Shown here piece after piece: positions 27,280-35,362 of a DNA stretch of 64,000 nucleotides. The translations under genes and the position numbers were made by a program. Source of the stretch: a virus; IMG/VR virus record IMGVR_UViG_3300042867_001289, positions 1 through 64,000 of that record; one strand, 5' to 3'. Positions within the stretch are counted from its first letter, which is position 1. Every line of letters starts with the position of its first letter. The notes below the pieces were generated by a model. That model was given only the letters and a program-made list of their open reading frames with translations. It had not been told where the DNA came from and did no database searches.

Positions 27280-27585
27280 TTATACTCCCGGTTTATCAAT
27301 AGGGTACTTTGCTCGCACTGTAGAAACGTATTGGGCATAAATGTCTGCCTCGCAGTTAATTATAACTAGGTATGCGTATGTTCCCGCACAGTCACAAAGC
27401 CATTGCTTTGTGCACAACACAACAGCATTGAAGCCTTTTTCACTAACCCAGGTGTCAAGAACAGCATGCAGCGCCCCAGGCGCTATCAAGCTCAGATCCA
27501 TGGCTACTAGGCCACAGCGACCACTGGTGCTATCAAACTCAGCAAGTTTTAAAATGTTCTTTGTTGTAAAATATTCAAAGTTCAT
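27280..27585 (-). CDS. Hypothetical protein
   Basis: 101 residues from ATG 27585 with GGAG eight bases upstream. Alpha/beta with several cysteines (VVLCTKQWLCDCAG). The stop immediately precedes the WhiB ribosome site, so the two are likely co-expressed. No family recognised. Confidence 0.68.
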   Translation of the reverse strand: MNFEYFTTKNILKLAEFDSTSGRCGLVAMDLSLIAPGALHAVLDTWVSEKGFNAVVLCTKQWLCDCAGTYAYLVIINCEADIYAQYVSTVRAKYPIDKPGV

Positions 27586-27659
27586 GTGAACAACTCCAGC
27601 CAATTGATTACAATGCTGAATCTATATGCAAAACCATAACAAGTGGTGTTTCTGTACTG

Positions 27660-28064
27660 TCAGACATCAACACCGCTCAACCTAAGGGTAGCTTCATGGT
27701 CCAACCATATGACCGCATGGCCAATCTCCGCACCGTTGACCACCACACTCACTTGTTCCATGTCAATCTTAAGGCGGGCGGCTAAACCTGCTTGTATGCG
27801 GCCAGCTACACCATCTACCCACGCTAGTTCTGCTTGGAAATCGTGGGTATAACCGAGGTCCAAGTCTATTAGAGGGATGGGTTTTGGCACGTTTGGTTCA
27901 CGAGCTATCTCGCAAAGAGTGCACCCAATTTCTGCAGCTTTGGCAGGCCTTTTACGGTCATCCGTGTGCCCACACTCCATGCGGTGCCGGTAAACGATTT
28001 CCCCCCAGTTGCCTATTTTTGTTATTTCAACAACTTTGCGGCGAGGTGCCGACCTTAAACTCAC
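27660..28064 (-). CDS. Hypothetical protein with possible zinc site
   Basis: 134 residues from a GTG overlapping the previous stop. YRHRMECGHTDD and AAEIGCTLCEIARE could form a zinc site (C-x-H...C-x2-C). The C-terminal half is alpha/beta. No family recognised. Confidence 0.68.
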   Translation of the reverse strand: MSLRSAPRRKVVEITKIGNWGEIVYRHRMECGHTDDRKRPAKAAEIGCTLCEIAREPNVPKPIPLIDLDLGYTHDFQAELAWVDGVAGRIQAGLAARLKIDMEQVSVVVNGAEIGHAVIWLDHEATLRLSGVDV

Positions 28065-28438
28065 CGATAGATCTTTGGTTCAGCGTGTTCCCAGGCTTCA
28101 GCGCTTTCGACAGCTTCGCCTAGACGGGCAGCCCATGGGAAAAGAAGGACTTTAGCCCACCATTGCACCGACCATGTTGGGATGCTTGAATTGCCCCCAA
28201 TGATTTCATTGTGGCTAGGCAATGGCCATGAACGCTGCAACTTGTCCATAATGGCATTTGCACGTTCTTGCCAATCAAGTTGTTGAGGCAACCACCATTC
28301 AAAAAACTTTTGATCCCAATTCCCATTGGAAACAAAGTTAACTAACTCAAGAGGTGAATGAGCCTGCGGTTCGAATTCCTCCGCAGACACAATCACCACC
28401 TTGTCAACATCTTCTAGAATCAAATCGGATGGTTCCAT
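28061..28438 (-). CDS. Hypothetical Trp-rich protein
   Basis: 125 residues, start chosen at the ATG that overlaps the endolysin stop (TGATG). Many tryptophans (FFEWWLPQQLDWQ, WSVQWWAKVLLFPW). It is co-translated with the endolysin and might assist lysis; no membrane helix long enough for a classical holin is clear. Confidence 0.65.
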   Translation of the reverse strand: MEPSDLILEDVDKVVIVSAEEFEPQAHSPLELVNFVSNGNWDQKFFEWWLPQQLDWQERANAIMDKLQRSWPLPSHNEIIGGNSSIPTWSVQWWAKVLLFPWAARLGEAVESAEAWEHAEPKIYR

Positions 28439-29391
28439 CACAGATCTCGCATCATGTTCCAGGTTGTTTTGTCAATCTCGCCAGTAACGGGCAGTCCAAA
28501 GAAAGCTTGGATTGCTTCAGTCTTTTCAATCGAAGCACCATTGTGTACGCCTGTTACAGGCACACCAACAGCTTCCTGCCAGCTTGCCACTGCCTTAGCT
28601 TTAGATCCGGCTTTCAAGGCGTTAGAACCACGGAAAACAGGCAAAGGTGCAAGCAAGGTGGGCGCTGCCACAAGGGGGTCAGCGGATACCGGCTCGTCTG
28701 GCAAGAAAACGTTTGCCAACTCTTCCATACCCGTATTGGCCTTAGTCAAAACCTCTACCGGCACTTCGTAAACCGTTGCTTCTGGTTCCTCTAAAACAAC
28801 TTCTATTGGATCTTCGACTAACCCCTCAGCATTCAACACACCAAGATTTTTGAGCAATTTAGCAAAAGCGTCGAAGTTGAAACGCCCTGGGTCCCAACGC
28901 GTAAGCCCTGGAACGTGTTGCATCCCGCAGATACCGTTAAAGGTTTCCCACTCATCCACACGGATACGTTGCGGGGAGTTAGCATCAGCGATCATCCCTG
29001 CTTCCATCCCAACAAAAGTGGGGGCATAAGCCCGAATGTCAAACTCTAGGCAGATTGGGGCTAGAACCTCAGCCATCCACCCGATATCGTCATCGGTCAA
29101 GTTCATAATCTCGGAAGCTCTAGCTTCTAAAGTGACCGAGATGCAAGCAGCGCCAACAATCCCAAAATTACCTTGGGTTGTTTTAGCAATATTTGCGCCT
29201 ACGTTAAAAGGAAGGGCTTGTTTTACTGAACGCTCCTGGAAGTTGAGGTACAAGTGTGTGATACCACGGCTTTCAGTGTCAAAAAACTCTGATGTAGTCA
29301 GAATGATTCGAGAGGGTCCTCCCTTTGTAAGCCTATTTTGCTTTCGGGTTGGAAAGGAAATTTTTTGTGCAAGCAAATGCCAGTTTTTCAT
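28438..29391 (-). CDS. Endolysin: amidase-like domain plus peptidoglycan-binding domain
   Basis: 317 residues. The N-terminal part resembles N-acetylmuramoyl-L-alanine amidases, with ICGMQHVPGLTRWDPGRFNF (about 155-175) matching the H/D-containing end of the Amidase_2 active site. The first zinc His is hard to place. Residues 255-317 are a PG_binding_1 domain (LKAGSKAKAVASWQ, GLPVTGEIDKTTWNMM). A Pro/Glu/Val-rich linker joins them. No signal peptide, so a holin should export it. Confidence 0.85.
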   Translation of the reverse strand: MKNWHLLAQKISFPTRKQNRLTKGGPSRIILTTSEFFDTESRGITHLYLNFQERSVKQALPFNVGANIAKTTQGNFGIVGAACISVTLEARASEIMNLTDDDIGWMAEVLAPICLEFDIRAYAPTFVGMEAGMIADANSPQRIRVDEWETFNGICGMQHVPGLTRWDPGRFNFDAFAKLLKNLGVLNAEGLVEDPIEVVLEEPEATVYEVPVEVLTKANTGMEELANVFLPDEPVSADPLVAAPTLLAPLPVFRGSNALKAGSKAKAVASWQEAVGVPVTGVHNGASIEKTEAIQAFFGLPVTGEIDKTTWNMMRDL

Positions 29392-29442
29392 GAAACCAAT
29401 CTTTTCTAGTTGTGTATGTGTTTGTTGCTTTGATCAGGGGAG

Positions 29443-29862
29443 TTAGAAAGGTTCTTCATCCTGTGCAAATGCTGCTACTGGAGCCTTTGGGGCTGGGGCA
29501 GCTCCGTTGGCCTGAAACTGGCGGCGAGTAATTGACTCTAGGCCGATAACGTGTGCACCGATTTCGTCGACAACAAGTTCAACCTTAGAGCGCTTTTGAC
29601 CGCTGTCCTTGTCTTCCCATGAGCGCTGCTCAAGGCGGCCAGTAACAACAACCTTGGTACCCTTGGTGAGGATCTCACATGCCTGTTCGCCAAGCTTCCC
29701 CCAGATGACACAGTCAAAGAAGGAAGTGATTTCTTCTTCAGAATCGCGAGGCTTGCGTGACACTGCAACTGAAATGTTTGCAACAGCAAGACCGGTCTTC
29801 GTAAACTTTAGCTCTGGATCTCGTGTGAGGTTTCCAGAAAGATGTGTAGATGCAATAGCCAT
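29443..29862 (-). CDS. ssb: Single-stranded DNA-binding protein
   Basis: 139 residues. An OB fold (HLSGNLTRDPELKFTKTG, SFFDCVIWGKLGEQA, VVVTGRLEQRSWEDK) and the acidic tip DEEPF that recruits partner proteins. Coats single-stranded DNA for replication and for the Rad52-like protein. Has its own promoter at 29907-29935. Confidence 0.96.
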   Translation of the reverse strand: MAIASTHLSGNLTRDPELKFTKTGLAVANISVAVSRKPRDSEEEITSFFDCVIWGKLGEQACEILTKGTKVVVTGRLEQRSWEDKDSGQKRSKVELVVDEIGAHVIGLESITRRQFQANGAAPAPKAPVAAFAQDEEPF

Positions 29863-29906
29863 ATTTATTTACTCCTATTAGGTATTTGATGTTTTATGAA
29901 ATGACA

Positions 29907-29935
29907 TTCTTACACTAGTAGTATACACTTGTCAA
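29907..29935 (-). promoter_or_regulatory. Promoter of ssb
   Basis: TTGACA (29930-29935), 17 bp, TAAGAA (29907-29912), 45 bp before the ssb start. The -35 box abuts the start codon of the plus-strand gene at 29936, so the two divergent units share this site. Confidence 0.75.
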
Positions 29936-30172
29936 ATGATCTCTATCGAAGAAGCCCAACTACAGGTGTGGGAATCTATCCAAGCAGTTCTTGTCGACCT
30001 TGCTATTGATGAAGACATTAGCGAAGAAGAACTCCAAGAGCTTGAAGATTCGCTTGGCAACGCTGCCGATCTTATTATTGAAGCTTTAGAGCTAAGGATT
30101 ACAAGCGTCGGTGACGGCACTACAGGAACTGCAGAACTAAACATTTCACCATTGCTCGACATGGAAGCCTAA
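29936..30172 (+). CDS. Small acidic helical protein
   Basis: 78 residues, the only plus-strand gene in a leftward block. Very acidic helices (DEDISEEELQELEDSLG) followed by a beta segment. There is no ribosome site; a TATACA box eight bases before ATG would make it leaderless. Its 3' end overlaps the WhiB-fusion gene by four bases, convergently. No family recognised; DNA-mimic-like charge. Confidence 0.6.
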   Translation: MISIEEAQLQVWESIQAVLVDLAIDEDISEEELQELEDSLGNAADLIIEALELRITSVGDGTTGTAELNISPLLDMEA

Positions 30173-30537
30173 GAGACTAACGTCTTTTTACGGCTCTTAG
30201 CTCTTTGAGCCCGCCGCCTAATCACATAGCATTCTTCAGAACAAATAAACTGATTCCGCTTTACACGAGTGAAGCCCTTACCGCACTGAGCGCAATGCAA
30301 GTTCAGCTGTTTTTCTTCTCTTAGCTTTCTGCGCTCACGGCCTGATGTGCCGCCGTAGATGCCAGCAAATTCTTCTATATTTTCTTCTAAGCAAATATCT
30401 TTAACTGGGCATTCCGCACAGATAGACATTGCCAAATCGGAAGACTCGCCAACACCAGGAAAAAATATGTCTGGTGGGAAATTGCGGCATGCAGCATGAT
30501 TTCTCCATTGATTTTTTTCTTCTACATTTTGAATCAT
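30169..30537 (-). CDS. WhiB-family regulator fused to a zinc-finger-like tail
   Basis: 122 residues. WhiB part: NHAACRN, ICAECPVKDIC, IYGGTSGRERR. After residue 78 it continues with HCAQCGKGFTRVKRNQFICS then EECYVIRRRAQRAK, a treble-clef-like C2-C2 finger with a basic tail. Overlaps the wHTH gene start. The extra finger should add DNA binding to a sigma-binding module. Confidence 0.9.
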   Translation of the reverse strand: MIQNVEEKNQWRNHAACRNFPPDIFFPGVGESSDLAMSICAECPVKDICLEENIEEFAGIYGGTSGRERRKLREEKQLNLHCAQCGKGFTRVKRNQFICSEECYVIRRRAQRAKSRKKTLVS

Positions 30538-30791
30538 TCATTTTCCTTATATAGATTTTCTACAGTGTGAACAGAAACAAGTGGCCGCAGGGTGCCGCTA
30601 AGACCGGCTTGCCACTCTACAAGTCCATGTTTTTTAAGATGAACTAAAGATGCATGCGCCGAGGCCACCGAACAACCTGATAGTTCTGCCGCTTTACGAA
30701 TAGTCACCCGACGCTCCTTGCCGTAAATGTGTATTACAGCAATGAGCACGCGAATAGAAATGTCAGACAGGTAGGTTCGACTTAGCGTCAA
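30534..30791 (-). CDS. Winged-helix DNA-binding protein
   Basis: 85 residues. VTIRKAAELSGCSVASAHAS then LVHLKKHGLVEWQAG is a winged helix-turn-helix. It sits between the deacetylase-like gene and the WhiB fusion with 4-base overlaps on both sides, so the enzymes and two regulators form one operon. Confidence 0.82.
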   Translation of the reverse strand: MTLSRTYLSDISIRVLIAVIHIYGKERRVTIRKAAELSGCSVASAHASLVHLKKHGLVEWQAGLSGTLRPLVSVHTVENLYKENE

Positions 30792-31708
30792 GCCATCTCG
30801 CTAACTTTTGACCACGCTTCCACGGTCAGTAGGTGCAGGTTTACAAGCCCGTCCCAGGATAGGCCTTGATCGACAATAACACCGTTATACCATCGCGGCT
30901 GAGACAAGTACCCACCAGCAAGCGCAAAGATGCCCTGTCGCCCCTGCATAAATTCTACGACTAACCTCTCACGCTCGGCGAGCATCTCGTAGGTTATGCC
31001 TTCGTCGTATGGGTCCATGCCAGCGTTGTAGATAACAAAATCCCAGTCACGATCGCAGTATGACAAAGCGCTATTGATATCGTCTAGGTATTTGAATCGG
31101 TCAGAAATAACCAATCTGTTATCAGAGGTATCACGCTTATCGTCCCAGACGTCAAAGGGTGTGACTGTTACGTCGCATTGGACAACGCCCTTCCAGTTAT
31201 CGCCTTGGGAGTTCATGATGTCCATTGTTCCGCCACCAGCGTGGGCATCAAAATCAAGGACAAGGATTCGCTCTGCGCCATGTCGGCGTGCAGCAAAGAC
31301 TGAGGCCGCTAACCCGTTGAACGTGCAGTATCCTGCTCCCCTTGAGTAGGAAGCGTGATGCAACCCTGAGGACAGTGAGCCTGCCCATTGTCCACCGGAT
31401 TCAAGAACGTGCGCAGTAGCGTCAACTAGCCCCCTGGAATGGGCAACGGCCATCGTGTAGATGCCATCATCCCATGTAAATCCAGATGATTCGGAAAGAC
31501 TTCTTGGTGTGCCACTTTGAATTGCTTCAATGTAGCCAAGATCATGAATTTGCGCCAAGCATCGTTCGACGCTGATATCTGAAGGAGCAATAAGCTCTGC
31601 TTCAGGGCAGCGACCATCCATAATGGCTTTAGCTACCTTTGCTGATTTGCGGGTTGTGTCAAATGAGTATTCGCACGCGTTGTATCGTTCATCGTAATAA
31701 ACATGCAT
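30788..31708 (-). CDS. Histone-deacetylase-superfamily amidohydrolase
   Basis: 306 residues. The whole fold is visible: MHVYYDERYNACEY start, SSGLHHASYSRGAGYCTFNG (active-site His pair and Tyr/Cys loop), VLVLDFDAHAGGGT-type zinc motif (LDFDAHAGGG, near 152) and IYNAGMDPYDEG (second Asp, near 230). Such zinc hydrolases remove acetyl groups from lysine or polyamines. Start overlaps the phosphatase stop (TAATG). Rare in phages; the target is unknown. Confidence 0.9.
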   Translation of the reverse strand: MHVYYDERYNACEYSFDTTRKSAKVAKAIMDGRCPEAELIAPSDISVERCLAQIHDLGYIEAIQSGTPRSLSESSGFTWDDGIYTMAVAHSRGLVDATAHVLESGGQWAGSLSSGLHHASYSRGAGYCTFNGLAASVFAARRHGAERILVLDFDAHAGGGTMDIMNSQGDNWKGVVQCDVTVTPFDVWDDKRDTSDNRLVISDRFKYLDDINSALSYCDRDWDFVIYNAGMDPYDEGITYEMLAERERLVVEFMQGRQGIFALAGGYLSQPRWYNGVIVDQGLSWDGLVNLHLLTVEAWSKVSEMA

Positions 31709-32238
31709 TAGAACGAACCTCCGATGCCGTATGAGGCACCTTCAGGTGCACGGTCAAAGTTGAGTGCAAAATTAGCAAGCGAGCCTGACTTGAGACCGAA
31801 ATGGGTTTCAATGTGGCCAAGCACAAGACCGTTAGGGCAGAACCATTGATCTGCTGGGTGGATCTCAGCAAGCTTTTCAATAGCCTCTTTGGGGGCTACT
31901 CCACGGGCGATTGAGACGCCGATGGCTGTTGCCGTTGAGCGTGAAATCCCTGCATGGCAGTGGATCAAGATGGGCTCGTTGGTCTTTGCACCGAACTTAA
32001 CCAGCTTTTTGACTTGGCTGAAAGTGGGTGCCCAGATGCTTGATACGTCTTCTGTGTCACCAAACTTTTCGATGCAATGGTTGGGGTGCTCCCAACGGAC
32101 TTCGCTGGGTGAAGGGCCTGCAGTGATTACTGCAGGGAAGTATGGGGCGAGCAGTGCTGCATCCTGAATACCTCTGACTGTCGGCATTGCAATGCCTTTG
32201 TAAATTGTTGTGCTTTGGGTTTCTTTAGTATTGTTCAT
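31708..32238 (-). CDS. Dual-specificity/tyrosine phosphatase-like protein
   Basis: 176 residues. ILIHCHAGISRSTATAIGVS has the HC-x5-R phosphate loop of cysteine phosphatases, preceded by an Asp-containing loop region (KFGDTEDVSSIW). The C-terminus is Gly/Ser-rich. First gene of a leaderless operon with the deacetylase-like enzyme and two regulators. Could dephosphorylate host proteins or oppose the phage kinase-fold proteins (inference). Confidence 0.88.
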   Translation of the reverse strand: MNNTKETQSTTIYKGIAMPTVRGIQDAALLAPYFPAVITAGPSPSEVRWEHPNHCIEKFGDTEDVSSIWAPTFSQVKKLVKFGAKTNEPILIHCHAGISRSTATAIGVSIARGVAPKEAIEKLAEIHPADQWFCPNGLVLGHIETHFGLKSGSLANFALNFDRAPEGASYGIGGSF

Positions 32239-32245
32239 AGTTAGT

Positions 32246-32274
32246 ATTGTAAACCATCCTAGTTAGTTTGTCAA
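32246..32274 (-). promoter_or_regulatory. Leaderless promoter of the phosphatase-deacetylase operon
   Basis: TTGACA (32269-32274), 17 bp, TACAAT (32246-32251); ATG (32238) begins seven bases after the -10 box and there is no ribosome site. Confidence 0.85.
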
Positions 32275-32294
32275 GTTAATATTTTCTTGTGGGT

Positions 32295-32331
32295 AAAAAG
32301 TGGGCACCCCGCCCCACCGAAGGGTGCCCAC
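32295..32331 (-). terminator. Rho-independent terminator of the DUF932 gene
   Basis: GTGGGCACCC / GGGTGCCCAC stem (32300-32331) followed on the minus strand by five T residues, directly after the stop at 32337. Confidence 0.88.
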
Positions 32332-32336
32332 AAACC

Positions 32337-33359
32337 TTACGCCAGAGCCAACACCGCTTGCTGAGTCGCAACCTTGCGCTTAGAGACCCAAGAGTTCTGG
32401 TCCATGCTCAGAATTGCCATACGATCAACATCGCCCTCACGGCCATGATCAAGGAACTCTACAACAGCATTGTATAGCGTCCAACCATTATGCCCAGCCT
32501 TGCCAGCGTTGCGTGGGTTGTCCCAAATAGCCTTGACATGGGCGATGTTGTCATCCCTGTTGCGACGGGAAACATCTGTCCCATCCTCATTGACCGGGAA
32601 AGCAACCTTCAACACACGATCAACACTGTTGCTACCTGGCACGCAGGTAGTTGCCAGCATCTTCTCAGCAGTATCAGTAAATGCGTCAGCCCAAGCCGTG
32701 GACATCCCAAGCGCCGTCTGAGCATCCTGTAGGACGCTTTCCACGTTTGAGGTGTGCTTAGCCTTGAATGTGGAGCGTGCCGTGCTAAGGCCCATTCTCA
32801 CGGTGTTTTGGCAAACCGCACGAACATTCGTGTTCGCATAGGTAATAGCAGTCTCACCGTCATGCCCAGTAAAAACGAGCAAGTTGCGGGCAATGCTATC
32901 GTTCGCTCCAAGCGGATCGATAATGAGCGAGCCCAGATCCAGCGAAGCGAAGAACTTGCGGCCCTCGTCTAGTACGCCGCAGGTATCGACAACAGCGCCA
33001 CCTTTAGACGATCCGACAATAGCTAAGGCCCTAGTGAGAACCTCGCTGTTTTGTACGGGCATGTACCGCTTCCCAACGATAGCGAGCGCATTTCGGTCGC
33101 CGTCGACATCGTCACGGATAGTTGCCCGAGCGCTTTCGACAACCAGTGGCTGACCTGCTTCGTCGAGGATCAAATTGCCGTCGTCGTCGATTGCAGCAAC
33201 ACGAGTTGTGCGAACGGTGTAGTCGGCCATTGCCGCCTTAAGCATTTCCTCAGCGGTCTGCAATCCCTGCATTGGTACACCTAGTTGGTGCCAAGGGCTT
33301 GTGTGGTTTGCGTAGGCAAATCGGGTGCGATCGCCGTTGATTTCTAGATTATGTGCCAT
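32337..33359 (-). CDS. DUF932-family protein
   Basis: 340 residues. GDRTRFAYANHTSPWHQLG, AIVGKRYMPVQNSEVL, LLVFTGHDGETAITYANTNV and RAVCQNTVRMGL are typical of the DUF932 family found in phages and plasmids. Biochemical role unknown. Single-gene unit with its own promoter (33392-33420) and terminator (32295-32331). Confidence 0.9.
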   Translation of the reverse strand: MAHNLEINGDRTRFAYANHTSPWHQLGVPMQGLQTAEEMLKAAMADYTVRTTRVAAIDDDGNLILDEAGQPLVVESARATIRDDVDGDRNALAIVGKRYMPVQNSEVLTRALAIVGSSKGGAVVDTCGVLDEGRKFFASLDLGSLIIDPLGANDSIARNLLVFTGHDGETAITYANTNVRAVCQNTVRMGLSTARSTFKAKHTSNVESVLQDAQTALGMSTAWADAFTDTAEKMLATTCVPGSNSVDRVLKVAFPVNEDGTDVSRRNRDDNIAHVKAIWDNPRNAGKAGHNGWTLYNAVVEFLDHGREGDVDRMAILSMDQNSWVSKRKVATQQAVLALA

Positions 33360-33391
33360 GTGTTTACTGCTCCTGTTAGTAGTTAGATCTA

Positions 33392-33420
33392 ACTATACAT
33401 GCTATTGAGGCACCTGTCAA
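33392..33420 (-). promoter_or_regulatory. Promoter of the DUF932 gene
   Basis: TTGACA, 17 bp, TATAGT; leader with AGGAGC upstream of ATG 33359. The -35 lies one base from the tRNA 3' end. Confidence 0.85.
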
Positions 33421-33421
33421 G

Positions 33422-33495
33422 TGGGGGCAATGGGACTCGAACCCATGACCGGCGCATTATGAGTGCGCTGCTCTAACCAACTGAGCTATACCCCC
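33422..33495 (-). tRNA. tRNA with CAT anticodon (Met, or Ile if lysidine-modified)
   Basis: 74-nt cloverleaf on the minus strand: acceptor GGGGGTA/TGCCCCC with discriminator A, D arm GCTC-GAGC, anticodon stem GCGCA/TGCGC with loop CTCATAA, T arm ATGGG-TTCGAGT-CCCAT. CCA is not encoded. CAT anticodon fits elongator Met or Ile2; the sequence does not decide between them. The first 10 bases are shared with the end of the gene at 33486. Confidence 0.95.
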
Positions 33496-33776
33496 TCGTG
33501 ATTTTTCCATTCCAAATACGACTCATAAGATATGTCATCCCAAAATGTCACAGCATCACATCTAACGCAAACCATTCCATCAGCACTCTTAGCATCCCAA
33601 GTCCTTTGCCAGCATGGGCCCAGGATGCCAAGAGCATTCAATGTCGATTTACGGGTAACAAGTTCACTTACAACAATTTCAACATCCGACTCAGCCTTTT
33701 TTACTAAAATCCACCTGTGATTACCACCAAAAAATCTAACCACCTTACACCAGAGGACATTGCAAATGATACGCAT
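33486..33776 (-). CDS. Hypothetical protein whose stop codon lies in the tRNA gene
   Basis: 96 residues with GGAGATCCT before ATG. Basic N-terminus (LWCKVVRFFGGNHRW) and a C-terminal MVCVRC pair followed by acidic aromatic residues. Its final codons and TAG are bases 1-10 of the tRNA. No family recognised. Confidence 0.7.
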   Translation of the reverse strand: MRIICNVLWCKVVRFFGGNHRWILVKKAESDVEIVVSELVTRKSTLNALGILGPCWQRTWDAKSADGMVCVRCDAVTFWDDISYESYLEWKNHEGV

Positions 33777-33785
33777 AGGATCTCC

Positions 33786-34370
33786 TTAACCTGTAAAGCT
33801 AATTTGGGCAGGCGCTAGTTGTACTTCCACTTGAGTTTCCACCTGAATGGCAGCTGGGATAGTTGTAGTAGTTCTGGGGATAGTGGTCGTCGGAACAGCC
33901 GTACTTGTTGTTGTGGTCCTTGGAATTGTTGTACTTGTGGTAGTCGTGGTAGGTGCTGTCGTGCTAGTTGTTGTACTTGTGGTAGTCGTGGTCGTCGGAA
34001 CAGTCGTGCTCGTTGTGCTTGACGTACTCGTTGACGTAGTCGTAGTCGGGTTTACCGGCTTACAGCCATTCCCCCAAATCGCTTGACCCTCCGCGTCCCA
34101 ATTCAGGCCACTATGAATTCCAGCAATCGGCGGAATAATATCATCGGGGTGATTCAAATAGTGATCGCCCTGACCGCTGTCGTTCCCTGCGTCGCCATCA
34201 ACGGAATCCTGCGCCACGGTGAGACTGACAAACGGATTCGACTCCGAGCTCGTCGCATGACAGATATCCACCTTCTCACGATCAGGCGTAGCCGAAACAG
34301 CCCCAGTTAGGCTAAGCAGAACAAAGCCAACAGCGAAGACGGTTATAACAACCAAAGAAAGCTTTTTCAT
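33786..34370 (-). CDS. Secreted Thr-rich protein
   Basis: 194 residues from ATG 34370. A signal peptide (MKKLSLVVITVFAVGFVLLS) is followed by a module starting REKVDICHATSSESNPFVS and ending in DHYLNHPDDIIPP, a domain seen in many actinobacterial surface proteins. Then comes a Thr/Ser/Pro stretch of about 70 residues and a short valine/glutamine tail (QVETQVEVQLAPAQISFTG). Probably host-derived and exported; role unknown. Confidence 0.85.
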   Translation of the reverse strand: MKKLSLVVITVFAVGFVLLSLTGAVSATPDREKVDICHATSSESNPFVSLTVAQDSVDGDAGNDSGQGDHYLNHPDDIIPPIAGIHSGLNWDAEGQAIWGNGCKPVNPTTTTSTSTSSTTSTTVPTTTTTTSTTTSTTAPTTTTTSTTIPRTTTTSTAVPTTTIPRTTTTIPAAIQVETQVEVQLAPAQISFTG

Positions 34371-34396
34371 TAATATTTTTCCTTCCAAAAAGAGAC

Positions 34397-34426
34397 GTAG
34401 GGCAAGCGCCTAAGCGCCTGCCCTAC
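34397..34426. terminator. Stem-loop after the hydrolase gene
   Basis: GTAGGGCA and TGCCCTAC arms with an inner GCGC/GCGC pair and CTAA loop, between the minus-strand genes at 34483 and 33786. Confidence 0.65.
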
Positions 34427-34482
34427 AATATCAAAATGGATTGACGGTACTGTCAAACTTTCTCAATTAGAGTCTTTAGACC

Positions 34483-34896
34483 CTAACAAGGCTTTGGCGG
34501 ATAATGCCAAGGGCTGCGACCGATATTCTCCAAAGTCCAGATAGCTACAGCGTCCTGCACATGAGGAGGAGCTGAACGCGCCGTCGCATAACCTCTATGT
34601 CCTGCGCGAGCCGACAGATTCCGCCAACTGCTGTCAAGGAATTGATACGCTCCAGATGCCGTGCTCGAAGGATTCTTCGCCGAATAATTATTGCCCGACT
34701 CCCGATTCCGAACACACGCCAAAAACCCCCCAGGAGGACTATGAACAGGCTTATTAGACGCCACAAGATGCTGACGAACAGCTTCCTGCTCAACCGTATT
34801 CATCGTGTGGTAAAGAGCTACTTCCTCAGGCGTGCAGGCCGCTACAGATCCAACAACCAATACCGAAAAAACTACAACTCTCATAAATTTGAACAT
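34483..34896 (-). CDS. Rpf/transglycosylase-like lipoprotein
   Basis: 137 residues. The N-terminus has a signal ending VVGSVAAC (lipobox), then a helical spacer and a lysozyme-like core: FLACVRNRESGNNYSAKNPS and SGAYQFLDSSWRNL with the catalytic Glu of resuscitation-promoting-factor-like hydrolases. It may cut or remodel peptidoglycan at lysis or entry. Upstream lies a 130-bp gap without a clear promoter. Confidence 0.87.
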   Translation of the reverse strand: MFKFMRVVVFSVLVVGSVAACTPEEVALYHTMNTVEQEAVRQHLVASNKPVHSPPGGFLACVRNRESGNNYSAKNPSSTASGAYQFLDSSWRNLSARAGHRGYATARSAPPHVQDAVAIWTLENIGRSPWHYPPKPC

Positions 34897-35026
34897 AACA
34901 ATGTTAACCTTTCATAGAAGGCTCCGGGGAGTGGCTATTCAACCCAGAGCTGCGAGGTCACTACTGTAGCACACATATTACAGAAGTGTTACAACTTTCC
35001 AATTTGGCACAAAAGAAAGACACCAA

Positions 35027-35359
35027 ATGACCGAAATATACAGAAACCTACACAGAAAAGACTGGTCAATAAGAAACAAAGGCATCGTCACACAACACAC
35101 AAAAACAACAGCAATCAGCCCAGCCAAATTCGTAGTACAACCAGCCGGACGAAAAAAAGTCCTCAAAGAACAACGCAAAAACGTCCACGCATTCATTAGA
35201 GGCCAAGTCACCGACATCCCACCAAACTGGCAAACCTGGAAACAAGTAAAATACAACCCATACCTATTCGACCACTTCTACGACGTAGACACACTCAAAC
35301 GCATCGACACAGCTACCGTTGTCGTGCTTGCCGAAGACGGCAGCGCCTACTACCAATAG
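35027..35359 (+). CDS. Hypothetical basic protein
   Basis: 110 residues with AAGAAAGA upstream. Very basic first half (RKDWSIRNKGIV, AGRKKVLKEQRKN), C-terminus with a beta strand (TATVVVLAEDGSAYYQ). Codon use is A/C-rich. First gene of the small-gene zone; possibly nucleic-acid binding. Confidence 0.68.
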   Translation: MTEIYRNLHRKDWSIRNKGIVTQHTKTTAISPAKFVVQPAGRKKVLKEQRKNVHAFIRGQVTDIPPNWQTWKQVKYNPYLFDHFYDVDTLKRIDTATVVVLAEDGSAYYQ

Positions 35360-35362
35360 CAC

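Noticed and set aside
29932-30162. Ser-rich minus-strand frame opposite the 29936 gene
   Set aside because: Low-complexity Ser product; the plus-strand protein has normal composition.
34897-35026. Riboswitch-like leader before the Rpf-like gene
   Set aside because: A long untranslated leader is plausible, but no known aptamer core could be recognised.
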